Assembly: GCA_947568835.1 (NCBI GenBank) | Contig: OX387602.1 | Location: forward strand, 29,037,633-29,101,632 | Length of the DNA: 64,000 bases | From: Protonemura montana | Taxonomy: Eukaryota > Arthropoda > Insecta > Plecoptera > Nemouridae | Reading direction: 5' to 3' | Shown: piece by piece, positions 11,881-24,065 of the stretch | Layout: each line of letters starts with the position of its first letter | How positions within the stretch are numbered: the first letter of the stretch is position 1 | Program-made: the position numbers and the translations under genes | Notes under the pieces: model-generated | What the model was told of the DNA's origin: nothing | Database searches by the model: none | What the model saw: only the letters and a program-made list of their open reading frames with translations

Positions 11881-12240
11881 TTCGGGGGTGCATAATAATC
11901 GCCCCTCGCGACGTGAGTGGTGGTGTCCGGGAAGGGGGATGAGACGACGCGCATGTGCGACGTCGCGACGCCCGCCAGTAGGCGCCACCGTCGCGAGCTG
12001 CCGCTCGAAGCGCTCGGCACGGATCGGTATTACCCGAGCTACCGTCGACCGGTGCATTCCGTAGCGCGCTCCTGCTCGAAGCGGTCGTACCTCCTCGTCG
12101 TCGCACCAACCAGCGACCACTCGACTCGCACCTGGGTACCTACCGGCCATGTGACGCGCCGGACGTCGCGCGATCTCCGGACTACCCCGACGACAATTCC
12201 GACACGACGAACGTACTGCGGACCTGGAAAGTTCTAGTCA
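11881..12240. promoter_or_regulatory. CpG-rich segment upstream of the signal-peptide exon
   Basis: This roughly 360-bp stretch is much richer in GC and CpG than its flanks and lies 0.6-0.9 kb upstream of the start codon at 12811. A second short GC-rich patch is at about 12590-12690, followed by a possible TCAGTG initiator at 12779-12784. It may be a TATA-less promoter region. The reading is positional, with no defined site. Confidence 0.25.
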
Positions 12241-12810
12241 AAATTTTATCAAAAGTTGTTGGGTAAAAGACGCGTGAGACAAGACCGTGTGCCATAGAAT
12301 TGTTTTCAAGAGTGGCTTCAAAATCAAAATTACCATCGCACACCGAAAATCGCGAGTGACACTTGGAAAAAAATCTCATCGAAATCAATTTCTCTCGTTT
12401 TCCCCAGCGCGGGTAAATTCGTGTTCTACAAATCTTGCCCGCGACGCTTTTCGTGTAAATAGCCTCGAGTTTTAAAGCGCTTTAGACAGCTAGAACTTTT
12501 GCCAAATAGCGTGAGTCGAGTCAGTGCGAATCAACGTGCCGGGTTTTTCGCGAACACTGGGCTTGCTAATTATAGCCGAGTTCGCCCAATTTAAGGCGGC
12601 CCGCTCACTCGCGCTCTCCCCGTCCCAGCTTCGATTACATCTCCTTTGAAACGGCGCTCTGAAACGCCGGCGTCGGGAACTGGGAATGGATTAAACCGAC
12701 CCCAAAAACATACCCTTAGAGCGCTTGTCCATCTGCAAGGCCCAGTGCCCGTGTGTTTTTGTGTTTACCCTTACCCTCTCAGTGCTGATCGCCGAGATAA
12801 TTAATCAACA

Positions 12811-12892
12811 ATGAAGACTCACTCTGCGGAAATGTTCTTCGGCTCGGTTTTGGTCGCCCTGCTCCTGCTGGTTACGCCTCCTGCAGCACAAG
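12811..12892 (+). CDS. First coding exon of an unidentified secreted or membrane protein (partial)
   Basis: The exon encodes a strong signal peptide: polar start MKTHSAEMFFG, hydrophobic core SVLVALLLLV, then TPPAAQ with a likely cleavage after AA or AAQ. The ATG has a good context (TCAACAATGA) and an in-frame TAA stop 9 nt upstream (12802-12804), so the start is well defined. The open frame runs into G|GTAAGAG, a good donor, leaving phase 1. Downstream exons are uncertain. Phase-compatible candidates are 13644-13727 and 33565-33640, or the partner may lie beyond the window after a very long intron. The mature protein is therefore unknown. Confidence 0.6.
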
Positions 12893-13643
12893 GTAAGAGA
12901 AAAACCACCGTGGGACGATCCGTGTTTTATAATCAGTCGGATCATAATAACTTACCATTCCAGCTTCTAACTTCCTTTTTAGCGAGCATTGTGGAAAAAT
13001 GCACTCGTTTGTATAAATTATAAACGTCGTATTCTCTACTTACATTTCAAAAGGTACATATAATACCTATTATCTGATTTGTCATAGTTCAAAGCGCTGA
13101 AGCAACTTCTGAAATAACTATTGTTATACTTTACAATACCAGAAACTAGAGAATGCTGTATTTATCGCAGTGGTGTCTAAAGTGATTGTGGATCGCGGCA
13201 ATGACAGAAGGGAATGTTTCATGTGCTCCGACGCCAAACGACACCAAAGTCAAAGACCACATGACGCTGCATGCAAACGTCAAATAGTTCGCCGTAAACG
13301 CGTTGCTTGGCTCCAGTAATTGAATCAACTTCCAGCTCTAGTCGCAGAATATTCTCATGAAATGTTGATGACGGGTCTGCTATGCGTGTCTCGGTGGTAA
13401 GGTACCCAGCTCGGCTACATCCTGTAACAAAGCTAGACGGCTCCAACGCTTGATTTTCGGCCCTTCCGCTAAAGAAATCACGATGTTTGGCTATAAAATA
13501 ATTACGATCATTACCTTCCTTGTGGATGGGTTTACTTAGGGGCTATAGGGTATCGTGGCAAATATAGGGTAGCGACCTGATATAAAATGGTTTGCTACGA
13601 TAATTAAAAGCCAAGTGAATGTGCATACTTTTTTCCGCTTCAG

Positions 13644-13727
13644 TAATTTACAGGCATTTCAATACCGAAGCAAAACCGGTCCAAATCAATTATATTCCAA
13701 AAATTGTAGAGATACCCGAGGTCCACG
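13644..13727 (+). CDS. Weak candidate second exon of the 12.8-kb gene
   Basis: An 84-nt open segment preceded by the acceptor TTTTTTCCGCTTCAG and followed by GTAATG, a mediocre donor. Joined in phase 1 to the signal-peptide exon it reads VIYRHFNTEAKPVQINY and onward to PEVH, then leaves phase 1 again. The phase agreement is suggestive, but 28 open codons are common by chance and no domain is recognised. Confidence 0.18.
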
Positions 13728-15179
13728 GTAATGTTTGTGCAATTAATAACCTAATCACGACACGGGCGATTATAACTATACGCGTGCATGTAGGTAGCAG
13801 TATTGTCTACCACGCGTGGACAAATGAGAGGATGGGTTAGGTTGGTATGTGAACGTGTTCATTCTCGACCTAAACACAATAAATATAGCGTACCGCACTG
13901 CAATGCCCTGCATGTATACGTGAATAACGTATGTGTATATCATATCGTAACCTGTGCCATTAGAACATTGCTAATTACAAAACGCACTTGCGATGACAAC
14001 AACGATTCATGAACCAAACCAAACGAGTTGTGTTTTTTTGTTGGTTTAGGCTTCACTAAAACTTGCAAGATTTGAGAGCGAAATAGTTACTGAGAGTTTT
14101 GTATTTTTTTACCCCCTCACTTTGAAACAATTACAGATCAAACAATCAAGAATCGCAGTTTCGTTAGATTAGAGAAATTCATTTTAAAATTTCATGAGCT
14201 ATGAAATTATATATCCGGTCGAGACATGACTTCTTCCCATAGGTCGTCCCACAGTTTTTGGAAGTCTACCAACACGGTGTTCAACCGTGGCAAAGTTCTA
14301 AATTTATCGTCAGCTTTTTGTCTTTCACAGCAAATCAAAATTACTTCTTCATTAGTAATTTAATTGGCTTGCCGCGCGTTCACTGGTGCAATCATGAACT
14401 GCACACCGATTTCCATGGCTACGACCGCTTTGCCGGGGCTGGCGAATTAAAAGATAATCCACGGATTAGAACCAACTGAATTTTATCGACGCGTTACGAC
14501 GGCGTTACCATCCAAGTTAACTATTGAATGTTAACAGGTAGTTAACAGCACCAATCAGAAGCAGCCATTTATGAGAGCAAATATTTATTACCCTAGTTGT
14601 TGAGATTTTATAGGGTTTGTACCTACCCATAAAAGCTAAAAATAAATTTTATGTTCGCTTTTGAATATCTGTGACTTTAGCAAGCCTCTGACAACCCGTG
14701 CACGCTTAAAAATGACTGGCAAAAATTATTGCATCATATGCCAAATGCCGTTACAGGCATCCTACTTGTGGGTAACCCTATATGACCCAATGCGGAGTAG
14801 TGTCCTTAACAAAATAGAGATGAAACGCGTCCTGGTCGCCCTCAACGAACCCTATAAGAAGCAACCCCTTGTTCAGCAATGCCATTGGTATCTCTTGAAC
14901 TGTACATGCTCCACGGATGTGCCTATATGTGTGTGTGTACGAGATGGGAATAGAGCGCGCTCTCTTTCCGCCGAGCGTAACTAGGGTATGTTGTTAAAGC
15001 CGAACATCCCTTGTTGCCGAGCGATCGCACAGAACAATTCGCGCGGAGGCGGGTAGGAGATAATTGGATGCAGATTATTGCCACAACAGCATAACACCGC
15101 TCGAAGAAAATATCGCGACGCGTCGCGGCGCCCAGCGAGTTGTGACGCCGTGCGACGCCTTGCCACGGGTGGGGTGGGG

Positions 15180-15180
<1 letters not shown>

Positions 15181-15213
<33 letters not shown>

Positions 15214-15232
15214 GTGGGGGGGGGGGGGGGGG
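15181..15232 (+). repeat. Poly-G tract
   Basis: There are 32 consecutive G (15181-15212), TGT, then 17 G (15216-15232). The flank on the left is GC-rich (GGGTGGGGTGGGGC). Such tracts can form G-quadruplexes and are also prone to length error in assemblies. The long Gly or Pro open frames across it are artefacts of the homopolymer. Confidence 0.9.
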
Positions 15233-16736
15233 AATAGCAATCGAATGGGACGCACTCGTGGTTGACTTGCACGAGGAGTTTGTCAGAGTCTAGGTCTGTA
15301 GGTTTTTCTTATTGAGGTAAACGTATTTTTGCTTCGGTTTTAGTTTTAGAACTGAGGAGATTAAACAATTTTATTCTATCGGTTGCTCTGCGGTGCCCCC
15401 TGGAAGACAGACTTTTAATTAATCTTCCTTATCTCTGGACTCTTGGCTGGACCATGACTCAACAAGGCAAAGAATTCGGTAATATTTAAACAATAATTTC
15501 CATTTCATAAACCGTTTCCCGTGGGAGTCCACGGACTGCTAGTGGCAAGCGATTTCGAGTGACGAGCAGGAAGATGCAGGCGTTTGTTTACCTCAGTTGG
15601 TTGATTTGTTTCGTGTTTTTTTTTTTTGCCTGAGCCTTCGAATCTTAGCGAACTGCGCTTTGGTTGGCCAGGCACCAGACCGTTGTGGCACTGGTCGTGG
15701 TATTTGGACCCAATGGGAACATCAGCGTGCGCTTAAAATATGCCAAGCGAGAATTATAGTTTTGCAGATTGATTCCGAGCGATTTGGAGTGAGGAGAATC
15801 TGTTGATTTATTGTAACGTCGGATCGGTTTCACTTGCCCGTTGGGCATGAAATCAATTCGCGAAACGGATTCAATGTGAGCAGGCATTTTTTCGTTGCCA
15901 AATCGTGGATATTTTTATCGATGGTTCAATTGCTTTGGCAGGATTTGCTAGTAGATGAAACAAAAACAGAAAAAAATGTCAACCACATGTGAGATAGCTG
16001 ACAATCGGACTGCGTGTGGGTGATGGAACCTTGACACAAAGCTGGCGTATACATGCCGATCTCGCGGCTCAGTTCGCAGCGCTGCGGCGGTGGAAACGGA
16101 TAACAATTCCACCTCCAGCTGGAAGTCTGCAGCCCGGTCCCTAGGATGCTCGAGCGAATCTCATCAGTTGCACAAGTTGATTAAAACTCTCTGGAGGGTA
16201 CGGCCGCTAGAAAGAGACGAAGCGAGCGGCGACGCCGTGAGAGCGAGAGAGACGGCGAACACGCCGAGAAGAGAGTTGCCAAACAAACTTGTCTGAAACA
16301 ATTTGATCGACACCAACGCTCCTGGTGTCGAGCTTTTTAATCGATTTACTCATCTTTGGCTGCCGGAGAAGAGAGACGGCTCCTCGTTCGGTCGCCTGTT
16401 TACGGCTCTGTATGGTGTCATTTTGTCATGGTAACGTGGCGAGGGGGGTTGGGGGGAGTTGACCACAATTTCGAAACGCTGCCTGCTACTTTATCAGCGT
16501 CGCCCGAGCGTTCATTAATAATCGGCCAGTCTTTCGAGCGGTCACAATTTGTGAGGGTATGTTGCATATATTTTTTGCCCACTAATCAAAGTGCTAAAAC
16601 AAAAATATCACTGTCGCAATTTCCGTTCATAATGACCGTGACATGGAATTAAAATGGCGACAAGTTGGTGTGACATCAGCCGTCTTCGAGATAACGGCTG
16701 AAAGTCGCTTGTCATTTGACGATCGTGCCGACATCA

Positions 16737-16845
16737 TTCGGTTTATGGGTCTAGTCAGAGTCGCAGGGCTTATGTAAAACTGTTTCCGTGAGAAATTCTA
16801 GGCAGAATATCTAGATGTTTAGTTATTTCTCTCATTTGAGACTGG
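16737..16845 (+). repeat. Interspersed repeat, family R (uninterrupted copy)
   Basis: This segment aligns by eye with 36374-36460 plus 36626-36705. Shared blocks include TTTATGGGTCTAGTCAGA, GGCTTATGTAAAACTG and, at the far end, TTATTTCTC followed by CATTTGAGAC. A shorter match (GAGTCGCGGCGCTTATGTAA) occurs at 55230-55268. The class of element is unknown. Confidence 0.4.
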
Positions 16846-19800
16846 TAATCATCTTTATTGACGTGAACCAACACGATTTATACACATGTATGAATCAGAA
16901 TAAGTAAGAATCATTCAATTGTAGACGTGTATTACAACGATATTGCCACTAGCACCATCAGGAGGTAACTGCCATTACCACGTGTTGCCGGCTCGTTTGC
17001 TCATCAAAACATTTAACAGGAGCGATTTATCCCAGACATAACCTACAAACCCTATGCTCTTTATAACGAAAGATGAATAAAACTAGGTTACTCTCTCCTT
17101 CCTACCCCTGTATACCATCAAAAACACGTTATAGGAAGTGACTCTTGTATGGAAAAGCCAGTCGACTTCCAAAAAAGTAATAATAATAACGACAACCATA
17201 GCGAAAATTGTCCTTATCTATGGCGAAATTGCTTTGTTATCGTCGTATAACGCAGGGGCGCCTGCGAGGGGGGGTAGCTTACCCCGTGGTTCCGATACTC
17301 GAGCAGCTGAAATGGGAAAATAATATGTTTTCCACCATAAAATTATCATGAAATTCCTTATCGCTGCGTGCGGTATACACACATACAACCCCATATTTAT
17401 ACACGATGTACACATTTCAAAAAGCATATTCAGCGGCTCAATATGTATATATAAGTACCGCGGCACTTGTTCATTTTTGCCTGTACGTGTACGGTACATA
17501 CACGGCGAGGGTTGTTTATGTGCAATCTTGTGGGGCATCTTTAATCTGGTCGTTTCGCTCCCTTTTAATTCGCCGTGCTCCGACAAGAGCCGAGGCTTTA
17601 TTTTATCTGCGTTGTGCTAAACAGGAAGTGTTGTGCATAAGGAGAATCCTGGCGGATGGGCACGGAACACCACTTGATGAAGCTTCGCGCAGCTAGCATG
17701 TACACTCTCGGAAAGTTGCTAATGAAATTACTAAACTATGCGGGACATAAGGGTGTACGATGGCGAGTGTACCGTAATGCTGGCGTACCTAACCCCGTGC
17801 ACGAACACATGAATAATTGGAGGGTATTTTTGAAAATAAAAGTAAGTTATCTATAATAAGCAAAGAATTAAGTACTGAAGCAAGCCGCAGCAGTGTTAAC
17901 GCGAAGCTGTTTTGATTAACCTGTGCAAGTTGAGTTACTCGAGGGGGGGAAACATCCGAGTATCGTGATTTTCTGCGGGGTTTTAAGGGTATCGCGTTGC
18001 AGTGACTAGACTCTCGGTATTATTTACCAGCAAGCCGTGCTGATTTAAAACAACGGACAAAAGCCCTTTTGATACTTAATCAAGATCAGCGGCGGGGAAT
18101 AAATTCACGAAGCCGCGTGGAATGAGGGAAAAAAAACATTTGTAAGTATTACCGCTAGCTCCATCTTCAATAAATATATATTTTTTTTAGTCGTTTTTGT
18201 ATTACCGGAAGTAAAACTTGGGTGCTTTATATAAATTGGCAGAGTAAGAAGTTTTCGAATTGTGCGGATCAACTAGGATTTGCTAAGTATATATACAAAC
18301 AAGTGTGGTAAGGGGACACCAGAGTGGCCGATGAATGGCGGTGCAAGGGGTTGGCGATATCGGGTTGCAAAGGTAAGGCGAGACAACATTTCTTCGTAGA
18401 GATGCGGATGCGGGTAAACAGGGTAATAGCGGTTACTTATGGAGGTAATGTGTGCATGCTCACATATGTGTTGGTGAGTGCACCACTTTCAGCAGAAGCT
18501 CCTTGTTTAAGCGTGGATATAATATGTCACCGATGCAATAAACTCGCCTTACACAAGAATTTATAATATATGTGAAAACGTCTTTTTTATTACTTTTTTT
18601 TCTTTTTGTTTTGGTAGACAACGAAATATTATTAGAACTTCCCCTGAAATGAATGACTTCCCATAGAGCTACGCTCTATAATTTCAAAACAAGGATTCGT
18701 ACGGGAGGTCTACGAAACAACAACAACAAAACATGTACAAAAGGTAAATCTAAAAATGAAACCGAGACCAGAATATGCAGCTACCACGGATTGTCTTCTG
18801 AAAGATATGCGCTTTGTATATGGTGCCTACTTTATGCAGAGCTTATGTTTTGCTCGTATGGAAGCGCCACCTGTCCAAGGGCTGTAGGCGGCGGTTGTTT
18901 TCGAGGCCTCGCGGACCCTGCGGTCTATATATATATAGGGGGATCGTGCGAGATTTCGTAGCGCCTCGCTCGCCCGCTCTCTGAGCGCGTTTCAATTAAG
19001 TAATGAACGCACTCGCAAATGAATCTCACCCCGTAAAGCCTACATATACATTTCCCAGGCGACAAAAAAAAATACTGCAAAAAATGTGCCTGTAGAACTC
19101 GCAAAGCCCCGTGGATTCGGATAGCCTGTTCTGTAGAAGAGAGCATTAATAGCTGTGAGAGTGGATAAGTGATTGTTGTCTACCTTGTCTACGTTGCAGT
19201 TTGACTTCATTTAAAAGCCATAAATAGCCGTTTGTTCTTTGTAATTTAACAATTTGAAGTATAAATTCTAAATGCGGATACAAATTGAGAGACTTATATA
19301 TATAGGTACAAAATAAACGATGGCCACAGGCAAGACCGGCAGCCATCAAAGTAGTTAACCACTCTCTACCAATACCGAGTCTCTCCTCGGCAACCTGTGT
19401 ATCCAGCCGGCAGTTATGTAGGTACGGCCAATGCGATGCATTATCGTGCAAATATCCATTTATCTATTTTTTTTTTTTTTTGCTTGACATTAACGCTATT
19501 CGCCCGCCGCGAAATCTGTGCACGCTTAATTTATGTTGCTCTCACGCACTATTAACGTGCGTACGCACCAACACATGCGTGTAACGCACTTTTATGGGGC
19601 CCACCAAACGTTCAATTTAGTGAATTCTTTCCATTTGCAGTACGATAACTGGTTTATACACGTGGTAATTACACGCATTCATAACTCTTTTATATTAGCA
19701 AGGATAGTACAAGTACGCTGCAGTCGTTTGGCTGTTTGTGTGAGTGTTTTTTTTTGGTGAAAAATGGAACGTTGCTTTGCCATCCGCTTGTTTAAGTACC

Positions 19801-22363
19801 GTAGTTTGCTAGGGTTTGGATTACCTAGCCAAAGTCTCTGGGAAGGCCGCGCTGGGTATTGGGTATCGACTGCAATTGAGCACATCGGTTAATTGCCAAG
19901 GTAACCCTGGTAATGCATATCGAAATGCTGGCCCGGGCCGTCGCGGGAGATTTGGTGGTGAAAAAAAAAAAAAAAAACTATGAACCGAGCTAAATACAAT
20001 TGCATTTCGGACAATTACATGGTGGAACGGGCTTTATCCGTTTCGCTCGTCATGCGATTCGTTTGAAAACAAAGCTGGGTTGAACGGAGTTTCACGCGGG
20101 AATTAATTCATTGGCTCGCGTGTTGTTGAGGAATTGTAAACATTGGATCGGTGGGCAAACAATCGGGTGTGTGGCCGGGCGAATTTACATCAAGACTTGG
20201 AACATGTACGTTGTTTACGCTCGGGTGGACTCGGCTTCGTTTTATCTTAGAAACACTACAACGTCGTGAGACGGTCACCCAGCCAACTTCCGAACACGTG
20301 GCATGTTGCTTAACGATCTGTTATTATTTTGTTGATACGTGATCAAAAAATGTGTTGATTTGTATCTTTTAAGAGAAAACTCATGAAAATGCTCCAAATC
20401 TGAATGTCAAAAACAGAGAAATGACATCCTTTTGACCGCTAGCAAAGATATGGGACAGGTACGAAATGCTCTTATGGTAATTGCATTTGTCTTACAAGGA
20501 CAACGCATTGCCCTACACAACTGGTGGCTCGCTGTTCTGTCAGTTTGCAGAACAATCGCTTGCTAGCTCGGGGCAACGGTGAATGCCGCGAGTCCACGGG
20601 ACCTCGCAGTGCGTGTTCTGCTTTGTGACGTAGAGCCGCCTCATCTCGGCCGACTTGTTCCAATTCCCACCCGCGTTCATGTCGGCCGAGCTGACTTCCG
20701 TCTGGCCGCGTAGCACTCCCTGTTCGATGCCCGCACGACGCCGCCGTGGCCACCCTTGGAGCCGCGGAGTGGACGCCGGCCAGCGGTCTTCGGTGTCTTG
20801 GGACTCGGAGGATTTGACAGGCTTACCAGGCTTACCAGGCTTGCACGCGTGAATGCATGGTAGAGTCCTGACCTAGCATTGCTTCGGTTTGACTTGATGT
20901 TTAGTTCGTCACTCTCCTAGCTGCTGCTCTGAAAAATTTGAGACATTACTGAGTTTAAGTTATTTGAAAACAAAATAACGACTTGCTGACTCATTGTTGA
21001 CGCAATAAAAATATTCTGAATACATACTTACAGTAACTTCAAGAAAATTACTGTGAAAAAAGTATATTTCTCCTCGATTAGGTACTTGTGTATTTTGACA
21101 TAGGTATACAAATTCGTGCTTTGCCTGAATTGGCCTCCAGTTATTTGGCACCATTCACACATTTGTAGATGTGGACGTTATTTGCGATAGGAACGCGGTC
21201 CACGGCACGGAGATGAACTCAAGATGCCCAAATCTTTGCCGATCTAAAAGTTAAAAAGACATTCCAATCAAAGTCCGAACCCAATTGAACTCGAGTCAAA
21301 ATTTATCCAGAAAAAGAGGCTAATCTTACTCCATGTTCCAATCGCGCGAGTTGCGCGATATATTTCCCAGACGCTCTATACCCGTCATCGCTGGAGGGTA
21401 GGAGCTTTATCCTGGAGCCTCGTCGGCAGGCAGCACTGGAGGCAAGTGAGCAAATAGAACAGCCACGGGGCAGAGCGTGGCCATTCATCTGGTGGAGTGC
21501 ACGGTGATGATGATATATTATTGTGAAGTCGGCCGCCTGCGAAAGGGGTTTTATTTCACCGTCGCGCAGTTCAAAATGTTTCGACGGCGTCGTCTTCAAA
21601 CAAAGCGTCGAGGATGGCGTCGAGGCCGACCTCGTCGGCACCGGGGGGGCGATATTGAAACGGTCGCCATTATAAAGAGAGAAATTGCAATAACTTCCAA
21701 GTGAATTGAAGCTCGTCGAGTCTGTCGCTGCTTTTGTCTCAACTTCTTAAAGACAGTTTGCTTTGCAATGCTGCATTTTGTACTGCGAGAGGTACACGGC
21801 TTTGTGCTGGATGTGAGCGGACGTTTTGCGCAGTTCTTTGCGAAGGGTTTTCATCCAAAAGTCATTTATATAGAAATGGAGAAAATGCACGTTGAATATC
21901 AATGAAAGTGCCAAAAGGGCGGAAGAAAACGAAGATTTCATTGTTACAGTGTTTCTCTTTGTTTCAGTCTGTTTTGACGCTCAAACGGGAAACGGTAATA
22001 ATTTCATTTGATCACTTTCAGGGAAACACAATCAAAGACTGCAACGTAAAAGGATATAAAAAGAGAATATTCATGTAGATGCAATCATTGGTTAGAAACC
22101 TCTCTCATGGTGACGTTCAAGTTTGGAGAAAATAGTCAATTAAATCGTTTTCGTGATTTTTCAATGACACTTACCTGTTAGAAAAGTTCGTGGCTTCGTC
22201 AAGCTAACCACTCTGCTTGCCAGGCAAATAATCGACTCGATACTCCGCAGTCGGCTCAACCAATGGCTTAAACCTCGCCCAAAGTCGCCGTTTTGCCACG
22301 CTGATCGCGTCTTTAGGGGTAAGACGACATTCAACATGCAAATCGCCCTCCCCCCGAGCGTCA

Positions 22364-22450
22364 CCCCCCCCCCCCCCCCCCCCCTCCGGCAATTGCGCCC
22401 ACCCGTCGGAATTCCTCGTGCACGGGTGGGGGGGGGGGGGGGGGGGGGGG
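22364..22450. repeat. Poly-C / poly-G inverted pair with hairpin core
   Basis: A run of 21 C (22364-22384) is followed 43 nt later by a run of 23 G (22428-22450). Between them CCCACCCGT (22398-22406) and ACGGGTGGG (22422-22430) are exact inverted repeats. The stretch can therefore fold as a hairpin extended by C:G homopolymers, or as i-motif/G-quadruplex structures. No gene product is implied. Confidence 0.85.
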
Positions 22451-23691
22451 CGCGCACGACGCCGTAATTGCGACGCGCTCCCTCGTTATAAGTCGCCTTC
22501 GTTCAACTATGTACTTACATGGTTAAAGTTTGGCGTCGGCGGCGACGTCGACTCTACAATTCATATGATCGTTTAATGCTGGCCAACGAGGCATACGGCT
22601 TATTCCATAGCGCGTTGCGGCCGTCATATAGTGGTGCGGGATGCAAGCGTTGATTTCGACGTCGTCTCTCCCACCCTGTTTTGCATATGTGGTCATTACT
22701 GTCGCCCGGGATTGCTTCCATGCCCCAGCAAGGGTCTGCGCATGGAACCTCTCGACGGTCTGCTCGACTCTTGGATCGCAAGGTGCCTTGCGACGTCCTG
22801 GAAACTGTGAATTAAATTAACTATGCACATATTTTTCGTGTTTATGTATATGTACTCACAATATGAACGCGTCTGTGAGTGTGTTCTCGTTTTGCTGTGC
22901 TGACTTCGGAAAGGCACAGAGGGCACGGAGAGGACACTCCAACCTCTAGTATTGCACGAATGCAAACATCCCGTTTGCTGAGAAAATGTGCGATGCTTTA
23001 ATTTGAGATTTTCTCTACTCGCGTTTAGTCGTATGCCTTGACGGTGATATACAAGTATCATTACGCATATGCTAGAACGACGTTCGAAGTGATTTAAAAA
23101 GTTTCCTGGCAGCAATTTAATATGTAAAATAATATCGCGTTCGCTCTTTATTAGTGAGGTTTTTTTAGCTCCGTTTCCTATTAAAAACCTCTGAGCATGT
23201 AGCAAATTAGAATATTATGCAAGATGCAATTTTATACTTAAATTAATTGCGTTTTAGCTCATACATACCTGGTTCGGATATAGGAAACTGTATGTGCAAT
23301 GAAAAAATTAATTAGTTTCTGTGAAAAACGTCTCTATTTGCGCCAAATAGCCAGGTGTTCTATGGTCTTTCTTGTCGCGGAGCTCCACGATGTTCTAAGT
23401 ACACAATTTACTCCTGCAAGAAGTTAAAACTGCGACCTCCGAAAGGAAATTATTATCCTAGATTTCCACAGAGTTTTCCTAGAAGGTCTTACTAGTCATG
23501 CACCACACTTTAATTGATTTGCTCGGGAAACCCTCTTTACTTTATTCAGCAAAATGCACTTCACGTCGTATTGTCTTTCTCTTCTCTTGTTGAGTTGAGG
23601 TGTATACTTTCATACCACTTTGTCGTGTATCCATAGCTTTCCTGTGGTGATATTGGAGATAAAGAGCAATTTGAAGTAAATGTACCTACCA

Positions 23692-24065
23692 CTTGATTTG
23701 TTGTGTTTAGCTACCCAATGTTTTGACGTCAGGTACATTGAGTGGGTGACGGTTAAGATGATGATGAACCTAACCTAGCCTAGATCACAAGAGGGGAATC
23801 CTGGTGCCTCCTGGTAGCCTTCTTCTGAGAGCAACAAGGGGACCATGGGCTTGACGTCCTTTCCTATAAGGACCGCACAACGAACTACAGGATTCCTCCA
23901 CAAATCCATGCTGTCACAAGGTTTAAAAACAAAGCGATTGAAGTCATTTTTTTTTATCTTCATCCCCTCCAACTTCTGCCCTATACAAAACTGGAAATGT
24001 GTATGATGGTCACCTTTATAGTAACTGACCCAGCGCTATGTCATAAGAACCGGTGTTTCCAAAAC
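23692..24065 (-). mobile_element. 5S rRNA-derived SINE (SINE3-like), near full length
   Basis: On the minus strand the head (24065 down to about 23990) matches the 5S rRNA internal promoter region: GGAAACACCGGTTCTTATGA, then a degenerate GGTGACCATCAT box C. The body includes CTCGAC-type blocks seen in other copies (CATGGATTTGTGGAGGAATC) and the tail ends in the conserved region near TAAACACAACAAATCAAG. Pol III transcription from the 5S-like head and mobilisation by a partner LINE is the known mode for this class. This copy is diverged and shows no clear target-site duplication. Confidence 0.7.

Noticed and set aside
14923-15293. Proline- or glycine-rich ORFs on both strands
   Set aside because: Translation artefacts of the poly-G tract at 15181-15232.
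22161-22457. Proline-rich minus-strand ORF
   Set aside because: It is created by the poly-C/poly-G runs.
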